The notes beneath the pieces were generated by a model. That model did no database searches. It was not told the DNA's origin and saw nothing but the letters and a program-made list of their open reading frames with translations. A DNA stretch of 42,916 nucleotides from the NCBI GenBank assembly GCA_014728145.1, contig WJMC01000105.1:1-42916 (forward strand), read 5' to 3'. The position numbers were made by a program, and so were the translations under genes. How positions within the stretch are numbered: position 1 is the first letter of the stretch; every line of letters starts with the position of its first letter. Positions 26,319-34,774 of the stretch are shown piece by piece. The stretch comes from Candidatus Zixiibacteriota bacterium. GTDB lineage: Bacteria; Zixibacteria; MSB-5A5; JAABVY01.

Positions 26319-27358
26319 TTGTTATCCGACCTCCTGTTGACCACGTTCACGAGACTGCCGTCATTGAGAAATGACTGCCCCAAAACCACCACGCTCCAGC
26401 CGGATTCAACCCCGGAGAGAATCTGCACGTTTTCCTCGTCCTCGTTGCCCAGCTCGACTTCGACCGACTGGGCGGTGTCGCCTTCGAGAAAGAACAGACG
26501 CGGGATCCCTTTCTGGATACGTACAGCTTCACGCGGGACCAGAAGCGCATCCGTAATAGTGCGAAGTTCGAGTTCGGCAGTCGCCAGCGACCCCACCTTG
26601 AGCCTGCTATCTCGGTTTGCGGCTATAACTTCTACTGCAAACGCGCGCGTTTCCGGATCGGCCGATGCCGAAACCCGTTCGACGACACCGATTACAGGAT
26701 TGTGTTTATCCTGGCCACGCATCCCCATCGTCACCGTGTCGCCAACCTGGACATAATCCACATCATCCGGATCGACTCCGATGGTCACCCGGACGCTGTC
26801 GGTACGGCTGACCGTGGCCAGCTTCTCTCCCTGCAATACCTGATCACCATAGTTGACATCCAGGGCGGTTATCCGTCCATCAAAAGGAGCAACGATTTTG
26901 ACCATCTCGCGGGCGGCATTGAAATCCGCCCGTGAAACCTTGTACTGGGTGCGAATATTATCCAGTTCGTTTTCAGACACAGCTCCTTCTTCGTACAGGT
27001 TTTTGTATTTATTGAGCAACCTGCGGTTGTTTTCATAGACAGCTTCAGCCTGATGATAACTCGAACCGGGACCGCCCGGATCGAGCGTAAGGAGCACCTG
27101 GCCGTTTTCGACCTGGTCACCAAGTCGGACATTTATGGATTCAACGGTTTCGGACAATTTGGCCGACAGGTTAGCATGCTCGATACCTTCCACAGTGCCG
27201 GAATAAGTCTTGGTAATGGTCAGTTCACCATGCTGGGCGGTAGTGACTTCAACAGCAATCCGCTCCGGTTCAGTAACAGTTTCGGGAGCGTTTTGTCCAC
27301 CGCACCCGGCCAGTAAAATCATTGCAACAAGCAGTGTGAGTATTACGATGCGACTCAT
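26315..27358 (-). CDS. RND efflux periplasmic adaptor (membrane fusion) lipoprotein
   Basis: A 347-residue AcrA/MexA-type adaptor. The lipobox LLAGC places the lipid-modified cysteine at residue 19, anchoring it to the inner membrane. Residues 60-100 form the first half of the lipoyl domain, an alpha-helical hairpin follows (residues about 100-145), and IVAPFDGRITALDVNYGDQV closes the lipoyl domain before the beta-barrel. It bridges the pump and the outer-membrane channel encoded on either side. Both gene ends overlap neighbours by four bases. Confidence 0.94.
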   Translation of the reverse strand: MSRIVILTLLVAMILLAGCGGQNAPETVTEPERIAVEVTTAQHGELTITKTYSGTVEGIEHANLSAKLSETVESINVRLGDQVENGQVLLTLDPGGPGSSYHQAEAVYENNRRLLNKYKNLYEEGAVSENELDNIRTQYKVSRADFNAAREMVKIVAPFDGRITALDVNYGDQVLQGEKLATVSRTDSVRVTIGVDPDDVDYVQVGDTVTMGMRGQDKHNPVIGVVERVSASADPETRAFAVEVIAANRDSRLKVGSLATAELELRTITDALLVPREAVRIQKGIPRLFFLEGDTAQSVEVELGNEDEENVQILSGVESGWSVVVLGQSFLNDGSLVNVVNRRSDNK

Positions 27359-28692
27359 TTTCTACTCCTTTTACCCCAGCGATCAAAACCGACCGCTTTC
27401 TCATATTTTGCCAGTGCGATTTCATAGTCGTATATTGCTTCAATGTGATTTGTTCGTGCCGTGGTCAGGGCTTCCTGAGCCGAGAGGATCTCCAGCTGTG
27501 TGCCGATCCCGTTTTTGAAACGCAGATTGGCTACCCTGAGCCCCTCTTCGGCCAGAGCGATCGTTTTCTGGCTGGTCACGAGACGAAGCTTGGACTCCTC
27601 AATTGAGCTGATCGCTTCTTCAACTTCCAGCCGGATAGCATCCTCGATCTGACTTTTGGCCAACTTCGATTTAACATAGTCAGCCTTGGACTGCTTGACT
27701 TTTCCTGATGATTCAAGACCGTCGAAGATCGGAAAGTTCAGAGACAATGAAGCGGAGGTACTGCGATTCCAGTCACCATCCCCCGGAAAAGTTTCGTCGA
27801 CCGTCGCGGCCCATTCCAGTGCGGCCGAAAAATACAGTGACGGCATCCGCCCCGAACGTGATATACCGATCGCTTTTTTGTAAGCTTTGATCAAATAATC
27901 CTGCTGAACATAGTCAGGTCTCTGACGGAAAGCGGTGTCAAGGGCGGCTTCGAGCTCCGGCGTTGTAATCGTGTCAACCAGGTCAAAATCGAAATTGAGT
28001 TCGACTTCGCGCCTGCTCTCATAGCCGATAAAATAGCGCAGGTTGCTCAGGGCAATACTGGCTATATTCTTGGATTTGGTTAATTGAGGTTTCAGATTAG
28101 CCAGCTCAACCTCGGCCCTGAGCCTGTCGAATTCCGAGATCAAGCCCTGGTCGTATAAACTCGTGACCACATCGAGATTTTCCCTGGCCCGTTCGACCGC
28201 ATCCTGCGAAACCTGGACATAATCATGCGCCAGAATCGCGCTGTAAAAGAGGTTGCGGGTATTGAAAATCAAAGCCTGACGGGCGGCCTGGACCGCCTGG
28301 CCAGCGGCTTTGTTATAAAGTCTGGCAATTGCCAGGGCGTTAAAAACCCTTCCTCCTCCGAACAAGGTCTGTTGCAGGTCGAAACGCAGGGAGTAATCGT
28401 TTTTTCCGCCGATCTGGATTTGATCGCCACCGAACACGAATGTCTGCAGTTCGAAATTGCGAGTGTATCCGCCATTGAAGGTCAGCGAGGGCAAAGCGCC
28501 CGCCCAGGCTTCTTTGATCTGTCCCTCGGCCTTGCGTTTATCCTGCAGAGCTGAGAGATAAGCCTCGTTGTTTTTAAGAGCCATCCTGATCGCTTCATCG
28601 ATAGTCAGTTCATCCGCGTGCGCAATACCGGTCAGAAGCAGTAACCCGCACACCCACATGAGAAAAAGCCTGATTAGTTTGGACCGTCTCAA
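27355..28692 (-). CDS. TolC-family outer-membrane efflux protein
   Basis: A 445-residue TolC-type channel subunit with a signal peptide cleaved after AHA (residue about 26). The mature part starts DELTIDEAIRMALKNNEAYLSALQD, a classic OEP opening, and two internal repeats with long helices (for example AVERARENLDVVTSLYDQGLISEFDRLRAEVELANLK and TIALAEEGLRVANLRFKNGIGTQLEILSAQEAL) follow. It forms the outer-membrane exit for the RND pump. Its ATG overlaps the tetR stop (ATGA). Confidence 0.94.
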   Translation of the reverse strand: MRRSKLIRLFLMWVCGLLLLTGIAHADELTIDEAIRMALKNNEAYLSALQDKRKAEGQIKEAWAGALPSLTFNGGYTRNFELQTFVFGGDQIQIGGKNDYSLRFDLQQTLFGGGRVFNALAIARLYNKAAGQAVQAARQALIFNTRNLFYSAILAHDYVQVSQDAVERARENLDVVTSLYDQGLISEFDRLRAEVELANLKPQLTKSKNIASIALSNLRYFIGYESRREVELNFDFDLVDTITTPELEAALDTAFRQRPDYVQQDYLIKAYKKAIGISRSGRMPSLYFSAALEWAATVDETFPGDGDWNRSTSASLSLNFPIFDGLESSGKVKQSKADYVKSKLAKSQIEDAIRLEVEEAISSIEESKLRLVTSQKTIALAEEGLRVANLRFKNGIGTQLEILSAQEALTTARTNHIEAIYDYEIALAKYEKAVGFDRWGKRSRK

Positions 28693-29279
28693 TTCAGTAT
28701 GCCCTCCAGATAGATTGTGTTTATCTGTTCAACTATATGATCGATAGAGATTTCCTTGCCCTCCGCCAATGACCTGAAAAAGACATGATCCACCATCCCG
28801 ATCATACAGGTCGAGGCGATGTAAGAATCAATTGGCTTGATGTTTCCCGTTTTAATAGCTGTCTCCAGTTTATCTTCCAGGTGATACATACGTTGAAAAA
28901 CTTTCTTGTGGATTCGATCCTTAAACTCCAACCTGATTTCGACCTGATTCGAGGAAACAATTTTAAAAATCGGTTTGTGATTTTCAAGAAACTTACAGTA
29001 TATTTCAAGCCCCGACTTTATCTGTTCAAGCGGGTTTTCAGATTGCACGATACCGGATTTCATCATCTCATCGAGCTCATCCAATCCCTCCTCAATCACC
29101 GAAACCAGAATTTCCTCCTTGGTATCGAAATGGTTATACACGGTTCCTTTGGCAACCCCGGCTAATCTGGCTATCTCCGATACTTCTGTGCCATGAAAAC
29201 CGCCCTTTGCGAACAGCTTCTCGGCCGCTTTCAGGATCTTCCGGCGACCCGCTTCTTTTTTGTCAGTTTGCTCAGCCAT
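28689..29279 (-). CDS. TetR-family transcriptional repressor
   Basis: A 196-residue regulator. The N-terminal helix-turn-helix is seen as FHGTEVSEIARLAGVAKGTVYNHFDTKEEIL (residues about 28-58), and the rest is the helical ligand-binding and dimerisation domain. A perfect palindrome lies 18 bases upstream of its ATG, so it very likely represses its own operon and is released by a pump substrate. GAGGA seven bases before the ATG supports the start. It is the first gene of the block tetR, tolC-like, adaptor, pump, bshC, bshA, bshB. Confidence 0.94.
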   Translation of the reverse strand: MAEQTDKKEAGRRKILKAAEKLFAKGGFHGTEVSEIARLAGVAKGTVYNHFDTKEEILVSVIEEGLDELDEMMKSGIVQSENPLEQIKSGLEIYCKFLENHKPIFKIVSSNQVEIRLEFKDRIHKKVFQRMYHLEDKLETAIKTGNIKPIDSYIASTCMIGMVDHVFFRSLAEGKEISIDHIVEQINTIYLEGILN

Positions 29280-29297
29280 AAGTTCATCCTCATTTCA

Positions 29298-29315
29298 TGA
29301 CTGACCAGTCAGTCA
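29298..29315. promoter_or_regulatory. TetR-type operator palindrome
   Basis: TGACTGACCAGTCAGTCA is a perfect inverted repeat of 8-bp arms around a CA centre. Its spacing and its TGAC/GTCA arms are typical of TetR-family operators. It lies between the corA stop and the tetR Shine-Dalgarno, so a bound dimer would block transcription of the whole downstream unit. No convincing -35/-10 pair was found next to it. Confidence 0.8.
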
Positions 29316-29411
29316 CAGTAATCAGTATCTAACGGCTGAGGCTGGATTTTGTTTCGTCTTTTATTGGAAATCCCTGATTATTTTAACAAGACATATAAGA
29401 CGATAATGGTG

Positions 29412-30380
29412 TTATATCCATTTTTTGCGCTTAAAGAACAACAGCAAGCCTACAACTATCAGTATAATTACAATCCAGGTAAAGGTGTAACCGTATTTCC
29501 ATTCGATCCAGGGCATATACTTGAAATTCATTCCAAACAGCCCTGCGATAAACGACGGAGGCAATAATATTGCTGTAAAAATTGTCAGAAACTTGATTAT
29601 CTGGTTGGTTCGATCTGAAACGGAGGAGAAATAAACTTCCAGCGCTGAATTGAGAATATCGCGATTGGAATCCGCCTCGTCCATCATGCGGGAGAGATGA
29701 TCGTGGATATCGGAGAAATAGACCTCCGCTTTTTTCGGAATCAAAGACAGCTTGCCGGTAGTCATCTGGTAAACCACCTCGCGCAGGGGCGCCATAATTC
29801 GCTTAAAATCCAGCGTATCTCGACGAATATTAAAAATCCTCTTGACGATTTCCGCCTGGGGATCCTCGAATACATCATCTTCGATTTTATCGGTTTCGGC
29901 CTCGATAATATCCAGTGGCCGGTCATAGGTATCGACCAGGTAGTCCAGTAAGGCGTGAAACAAAAAACTGGTCCCGCGTGCCACAATACGATCATCGCGT
30001 AGAAACTTCTGAAAAAGCGAATCGAGGATATCGATCTGATGCCTGTGGACGGTTACCACCGCGTTATGAGTAAGGAACAGTCCGATATCGTGGACCGCCA
30101 GTTCATCCTCACCACCCGGACGACCGACCGACTGGAAAATCACGAACAGGTAGTCCTCGTATTCGTCGACTTTTGGACGGGATTCCTCGGAGAGAACGTC
30201 TTCGATAGAAAGGGGGTGAAACTTGAAATCATGGGTCAGGATGTAGGACTCCTCGTCGGTCGGATTGAACAGGTCAATCCACAGGATCGAACGCGGGACC
30301 TGCATCATCTCCCGAAAATCAAGAATTCCTGTCCTGTCGCGTCCCCCTCCATCGGGGGTCCAGTAAAATGATCTAACCAT
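29412..30380 (-). CDS. corA: CorA-family magnesium/cobalt transporter
   Basis: A 322-residue CorA protein. The cytoplasmic funnel domain is followed by a long stalk helix (residues about 150-255) and two C-terminal transmembrane helices. The selectivity signature GMN occurs in GLFGMNFKYMPW after the first of them. It forms a pentameric inner-membrane channel for Mg2+ and related ions. Its ATG overlaps the nth stop by eight bases and has no visible Shine-Dalgarno, suggesting coupling to nth. Confidence 0.95.
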   Translation of the reverse strand: MVRSFYWTPDGGGRDRTGILDFREMMQVPRSILWIDLFNPTDEESYILTHDFKFHPLSIEDVLSEESRPKVDEYEDYLFVIFQSVGRPGGEDELAVHDIGLFLTHNAVVTVHRHQIDILDSLFQKFLRDDRIVARGTSFLFHALLDYLVDTYDRPLDIIEAETDKIEDDVFEDPQAEIVKRIFNIRRDTLDFKRIMAPLREVVYQMTTGKLSLIPKKAEVYFSDIHDHLSRMMDEADSNRDILNSALEVYFSSVSDRTNQIIKFLTIFTAILLPPSFIAGLFGMNFKYMPWIEWKYGYTFTWIVIILIVVGLLLFFKRKKWI

Positions 30381-31050
30381 TTGTTACATTTTCAGTATAA
30401 AATTCACACCAGCTCCGGATAATACAACGATCGCATAATGGACGACCCGCTTTACAGACTCGTCGTCCGTGGTGAATCAGGTTCAGGTGAAAAGTATAAT
30501 AATTATCAATGTTTTGACCAAACCAAAACTGAAAAGATTTGGATCTGTCGTTTGTGTTCTGAACTAACCCGAGTCTCAGGGTAATCCGGTGGATATGCGT
30601 ATCGACCGGCATTACATTCCTGCCGAGTGCGAACAGAAGCACGCAGGCGGCTGTTTTCTCTCCCACCCCGGGAAGTGATAGCAGATACTTCAGCGCTTCT
30701 TTATCGGACATATTTTTCAGATTCGACAATGTATGACGACCTTGATCCGACTTGATTTGTTTTAATGCTGTGGAGATAGATTTGGACTTGCGATCCGCCA
30801 ATCCCCCGGATTTTATCGCCTTGGCGATATCATTCATGTCAGCATTACCGAGAGCCTTGTATGAGGAAAATTTCTTTTTAAGATTTTTATGGGCACGTGA
30901 AGAGTTGGCATCGGAGGTGTTCTGCGACAGAATCGTGCCGATCAGCACATCCATTGCCGAGCCATGAGGGGTAAACTCGCGGGTTCCATATTCTTGTGCG
31001 AGGCTGTTTTCAATCTTTGTGATGAGTTTTGAAATCCGGCGCGGACTCAT
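30373..31050 (-). CDS. nth: Endonuclease III (DNA glycosylase/AP lyase)
   Basis: A 225-residue base-excision repair enzyme for oxidised pyrimidines. The helix-hairpin-helix LPGVGEKTAACVL carries the catalytic lysine, and PVDTHIHR carries the catalytic aspartate. The 4Fe-4S ligands are complete in the C-X6-C-X2-C-X5-C spacing (CKAGRPLC, then C, then C). The longest frame starts at 31140, but ATG 31050 has GGAGGT five bases upstream and matches normal family length. The start lies 41 bases inside the upstream membrane-protein gene. Confidence 0.95.
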   Translation of the reverse strand: MSPRRISKLITKIENSLAQEYGTREFTPHGSAMDVLIGTILSQNTSDANSSRAHKNLKKKFSSYKALGNADMNDIAKAIKSGGLADRKSKSISTALKQIKSDQGRHTLSNLKNMSDKEALKYLLSLPGVGEKTAACVLLFALGRNVMPVDTHIHRITLRLGLVQNTNDRSKSFQFWFGQNIDNYYTFHLNLIHHGRRVCKAGRPLCDRCIIRSWCEFYTENVTNG

Positions 31051-32119
31051 TCTCGACCTCCACAGCAGAACCCAATTGAGCCTCCTCCTTTTCTCGTTTG
31101 ATATCTTCTTCAAGCGATTCTTTGCTGATCTCTTTGACACCTATCCCGAAATGATCCTTGAACAGGAAAAACAATCCGGTAATCCAGATCGGCAGGAGGT
31201 TCATAAAATGGAAGATTATCGAGAATCCAACCGCCACTTCTTTGGGTATAACGCCATATGTCTGCTTTATGATACCGATCACTATCCACTGAAATGTACC
31301 AAGGTTGCCGGGAGTGATCGGAACAACTGTAAAGAAGGTGGTGACAGCCACGAAGATCATGGCCATCCAGTATGGCACCTGCAAGCCAAACGCCTCCCGA
31401 AACGCTGCGATCAAAAGCATCACGATAATAATATTGCAGGCCCACATCAGAACCGAGTAGGCAAATACCAGAAGCGTATGCTTAAACGAGGTCAAAGCGC
31501 TCAATCCCTGTGTAAACGAGCGTGAGACACCCTCGATCCTGCGATAGAAACGCGGAAACCTCCGGCGCAGTTTTTTCTTACCATAATAGCGCAGACCGCG
31601 TTGATTCGCGAGAATCAATATATAGACCGAGATCAGGCCTGCCATGATGATACCCAGAATCAGCGAATTACGCGTCATCCAGCTCGGAAAGACGATGAAA
31701 AACGACGATATCAACAGCATCAGGATCAGGCACAGGCCGTCAAAAGTTGCTTCTACGAGGACTGTTGTAGCGCCGAACGTTTTCGGCAGATTCTCGGTCT
31801 TGTTCAAAAAGACGACGCGAGCCGCCTGTCCGGTCAAAGCCGGAAGCGAGATATTCATTAACTGGCTGACTGCGAATAACGAATAAATGCGACGGATCGA
31901 GATAACTTTGCGCTGATCGATGATTATCTTCCATCTCAAAGACAGCACAAAGACTTTCACCATACCAAGAAACAAGGCTATAAATATATAGGTAAAGCGA
32001 ACCTGCTTGATCGTCTTCCAGAGAAGCCCGAAATCGAGGTCGTAAAAGCAGAGCACCAGAAGCACTGCCGCCAGCAACACTCCAAAGATCCATTTATGGC
32101 GGAAATTCTTAAAAGACAT
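31010..32119 (-). CDS. UPF0104/YbhN-AglD family integral membrane protein
   Basis: A 369-residue protein with about eight transmembrane helices of the lysylphosphatidylglycerol synthase TM-domain/UPF0104 family. Typical pieces are LPALTGQAARVVFLNK (residues about 85-100) and VVPITPGNLGTFQWI (about 275). The C-terminal tail is charged and cytoplasmic. Relatives are proposed lipid-carrier flippases or accessory proteins of glycan synthesis. A TTG at 32155 opens a longer frame, but it overlaps the -35 of a strong promoter, so ATG 32119 is chosen. That ATG falls almost at the predicted transcription start. Confidence 0.82.
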   Translation of the reverse strand: MSFKNFRHKWIFGVLLAAVLLVLCFYDLDFGLLWKTIKQVRFTYIFIALFLGMVKVFVLSLRWKIIIDQRKVISIRRIYSLFAVSQLMNISLPALTGQAARVVFLNKTENLPKTFGATTVLVEATFDGLCLILMLLISSFFIVFPSWMTRNSLILGIIMAGLISVYILILANQRGLRYYGKKKLRRRFPRFYRRIEGVSRSFTQGLSALTSFKHTLLVFAYSVLMWACNIIIVMLLIAAFREAFGLQVPYWMAMIFVAVTTFFTVVPITPGNLGTFQWIVIGIIKQTYGVIPKEVAVGFSIIFHFMNLLPIWITGLFFLFKDHFGIGVKEISKESLEEDIKREKEEAQLGSAVEVENESAPDFKTHHKD

Positions 32120-32126
32120 AAACCTG

Positions 32127-32155
32127 AAAATACAGCCGCAGGCAACGGGTGTCAA
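32127..32155 (-). promoter_or_regulatory. Sigma70-type promoter before the UPF0104 gene
   Basis: On the minus strand, perfect TTGACA (32155-32150), a 17-base spacer, then TATTTT (32132-32127). The predicted start is 32119-32121, at or next to the ATG at 32119, so the mRNA may be leaderless. This separates the UPF0104/nth/corA genes from the Bat operon. Confidence 0.6.
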
Positions 32156-32202
32156 ACATTAACTCGGATCCAGGTGTCAGACTTATCTGGAGAATGAGCA
32201 GA

Positions 32203-32955
32203 TTAAAATTCGTAGACATCCGCGATCGGAACCCAGCCCTTGAGGTTGTTGGCAAACAGTCCCTCGTAATATCCGGATTCCTGATCGAGGATTTTGAACG
32301 TGAGTCCCTCATGAGCGCTGAAGCGGACTTCTCCGATCGCCCCTGGTCCTGCCAGGACCTGAACTTCCGGTGAAGTTATTACTCCACGCGGGGTTTCGTA
32401 ATTCAGCTTAATATTGATTCCCACGATAGTTGCGCTGGTAACTATAAAGAACGAGAGAACGATTACAATGCCAATAAACAGCATCTTCTTCTCACGGTAA
32501 TATATCCAGACAATCAAAATCAGGATCAGGAGAAGAAAACATGCGAACGCAAACCATGTCAGTTCAGATGACCTGAAATACAGTGCGGATCCTTTGACGA
32601 AATTCCAGATCGGATTCTGGAGGCTATCGGTCGGCTTATCGCGCAAAAGGCTCCTGACAAACCGGAGATTGGCTTTTATGTCCTCATCACGCGGATTAAG
32701 TCTCTCGGCCTGCATATACATGGCAACTGCCAGACCACGCTGATCGGTTTTGAAGTAACAGTTGCCGAGGTTGTAATAGAGTTCGGCTGACACGAGGCCA
32801 GAATCCCGGATCGCCTGGAAAACTGTCAGGGCCGAATCGTATTCTCCACGGTTGTAGATCTCGACTGCCTGCTCGAAATCCTCTGTCGGCGTCGCTGACA
32901 GTGCAGTCGATAAAGCGATAATCAGGATCAGGATATACGCGATCAGCTCTTTCAT
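32203..32955 (-). CDS. batE: BatE-like TPR and SH3 protein
   Basis: A 250-residue membrane protein with a signal or anchor sequence at residues 1-20, TPR repeats (EDFEQAVEIYNRGEYDSALTVFQ, ELYYNLGNCYFK), two transmembrane helices at about residues 130-180, and a C-terminal SH3-like domain (VQVLAGPGAIGEVRFSAHEGLTFKIL, GWVPIADV). This is the BatE layout. It overlaps the batD stop by four bases and ends the Bat operon; a promoter lies between it and the next gene. Confidence 0.87.
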   Translation of the reverse strand: MKELIAYILILIIALSTALSATPTEDFEQAVEIYNRGEYDSALTVFQAIRDSGLVSAELYYNLGNCYFKTDQRGLAVAMYMQAERLNPRDEDIKANLRFVRSLLRDKPTDSLQNPIWNFVKGSALYFRSSELTWFAFACFLLLILILIVWIYYREKKMLFIGIVIVLSFFIVTSATIVGINIKLNYETPRGVITSPEVQVLAGPGAIGEVRFSAHEGLTFKILDQESGYYEGLFANNLKGWVPIADVYEF

Positions 32956-34766
32956 TTCTGCTTTTTACCCTCCTGCTCAGCCGATACGATCCATCTTTCG
33001 CCGTTTTCCAGAAGATCCCGGGCCGTATCGGCACTGCTTTCGGCAGGAGCGAAACGGCCGAAATCCGCGGAACGTATAAGCTCTCGAAACTGCTCGAAGA
33101 GGTTGTCATCGTAATTGTGCCGGCGCAGAGTCTTTTGAACCTCGGGTTCGGTCAATCCGGCCGCCGACAGGTTGAATTTATCGCCAATATACTCGTACAG
33201 CGCCCTCGAGATTTCAGCATAGTATGCATCCATATTCCCCTGCTCGAGAAGTTTGCGCGAGGCGGACAGTCTTTTGCGGGCCAGGCTGTGGGCGCGTTTC
33301 AGGCGACGATAGCGCACATCACCTGACAGCCTCTCCTGCCTGCGACGCCAGATTAGTATCCCTGCCAGGGCAAAAACCGGCAGCGCGGGCATAATCCAGA
33401 AGCTTGCGTTGTAAATTAAAGGCTGTATGGGCTCATGCAGTTTTCCATTCAGTTTTTTAGCTCCCAGGATATCGCGCACTTTTATATCGGACGGGAGGTT
33501 CATCATGCCGGCGAAATTATCCCCCGAGGAACCTTTGCCGGGAGCAATTTTTAGCGTATAGGGATCCGACTTGAGCGTCTTATAGGTTCCTTCAATCGGA
33601 TCGAAGTAACTCCAGTGCAATCGAGACAGATCGTAGATTCCCTCCTGTTCGGGTATAATCGAAAACTCAAACTCTTTTGTGCCGATCACTGAACCTCCAG
33701 CCCGGTTAATGATCGTGGTGTCACCCGAAGCACGGATATCCAGGCCGTCAATCTCTGGCAGGCGGGGCGCGGAGACGGTTTTGATATTGCCCTTACCCGA
33801 GATACGGATCTTCATCAGTATGGTCTCATCGACAGAGACATCGGTTCCTGAAAGGTCTACCCGCATGGAAAATGACCCCACCGCGCCTTTGAAATCCGGC
33901 GGACGATTCGCTCTCGGAAGCGGTTTGACATAGATCTTCTGGGGGGTGGTGAAAAGAGTTTCAGGTTCGGAACGACCCAGGCTTCTCGAACGCAAACCGC
34001 GCATACTGAACGGATCGGTTTTGAACATGCTCGAAAACGGGTCAGGAGTAATCACCACACGAGCAGGTTCGATCTCAGTTTCGCCCGGAGTAACCGGAAA
34101 CAGGTAATAATCATGTGCATTTATGGTATAGACATTGCCCTTTATCAGCCGGGTCGCACGATTCCAGCCAAATTCCTCATGCCAGAACCCCGAGAAAGAC
34201 GGCGCCAGGTATACCGGATCGGAAAAAAATGCTGAACCACGTCTCTGGTATGCCCTGAAGGAATAAACTACCTGCTGGCCTTCATATACAGTGTCGCGGT
34301 CGATTTCACACTCAACTAAAAAGTCATCGCGATCTTTATTGTCAGATGGTTGCGTCCTGGTCCCCGGTCTTTTGACCTGTCCCTGGCGGTTCTGAGTGAC
34401 CGTGATTTTAAGCGGTTGGGTTGAATACTCCCGTCCTTTGATTTTGACCGTGATCGGTCCAACCATGAAATTGCCAGCTTTCTGGGCGACCATAGTATAA
34501 TCGTATTTTATCGAGCTGGTCGTTTTGCCATTAATGATAGTCTGCTCGAATGTGTGTCCCGACGAATACACTTTGAAAGCGGGAATACTTGGCAGTCGTG
34601 GTTCGGCTGAGGCCTGGCTGTCCAGAATCTTTACCGAAAGGATAACACGATCACCGACCGCCACACGGTTTGAGCTCAAAGTCGAGACCACATCCACAGC
34701 CGCCGCGGTACTGGCAAATGCCATCAGCGCAAGAAACAATGCTATTTTAAATCTATTTAGTATCAT
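32952..34766 (-). CDS. batD: BatD-like protein
   Basis: A 604-residue BatD family protein with a signal peptide ending near AAA (residue 23). Repeated immunoglobulin-like domains such as SSNRVAVGDRVILSVKI and KGREYSTQPLKITVT follow, then a transmembrane helix (SFWIMPALPVFALAGILIW, about residue 455), then a cytoplasmic helical tail (RRLKRAHSLARKRLSASRKLLEQG). In Bacteroides and Leptospira relatives, Bat proteins are linked to stress and oxygen tolerance. It is the third BatD-like gene in this operon. Confidence 0.88.
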   Translation of the reverse strand: MILNRFKIALFLALMAFASTAAAVDVVSTLSSNRVAVGDRVILSVKILDSQASAEPRLPSIPAFKVYSSGHTFEQTIINGKTTSSIKYDYTMVAQKAGNFMVGPITVKIKGREYSTQPLKITVTQNRQGQVKRPGTRTQPSDNKDRDDFLVECEIDRDTVYEGQQVVYSFRAYQRRGSAFFSDPVYLAPSFSGFWHEEFGWNRATRLIKGNVYTINAHDYYLFPVTPGETEIEPARVVITPDPFSSMFKTDPFSMRGLRSRSLGRSEPETLFTTPQKIYVKPLPRANRPPDFKGAVGSFSMRVDLSGTDVSVDETILMKIRISGKGNIKTVSAPRLPEIDGLDIRASGDTTIINRAGGSVIGTKEFEFSIIPEQEGIYDLSRLHWSYFDPIEGTYKTLKSDPYTLKIAPGKGSSGDNFAGMMNLPSDIKVRDILGAKKLNGKLHEPIQPLIYNASFWIMPALPVFALAGILIWRRRQERLSGDVRYRRLKRAHSLARKRLSASRKLLEQGNMDAYYAEISRALYEYIGDKFNLSAAGLTEPEVQKTLRRHNYDDNLFEQFRELIRSADFGRFAPAESSADTARDLLENGERWIVSAEQEGKKQK

Positions 34767-34774
34767 AGCAGTAC

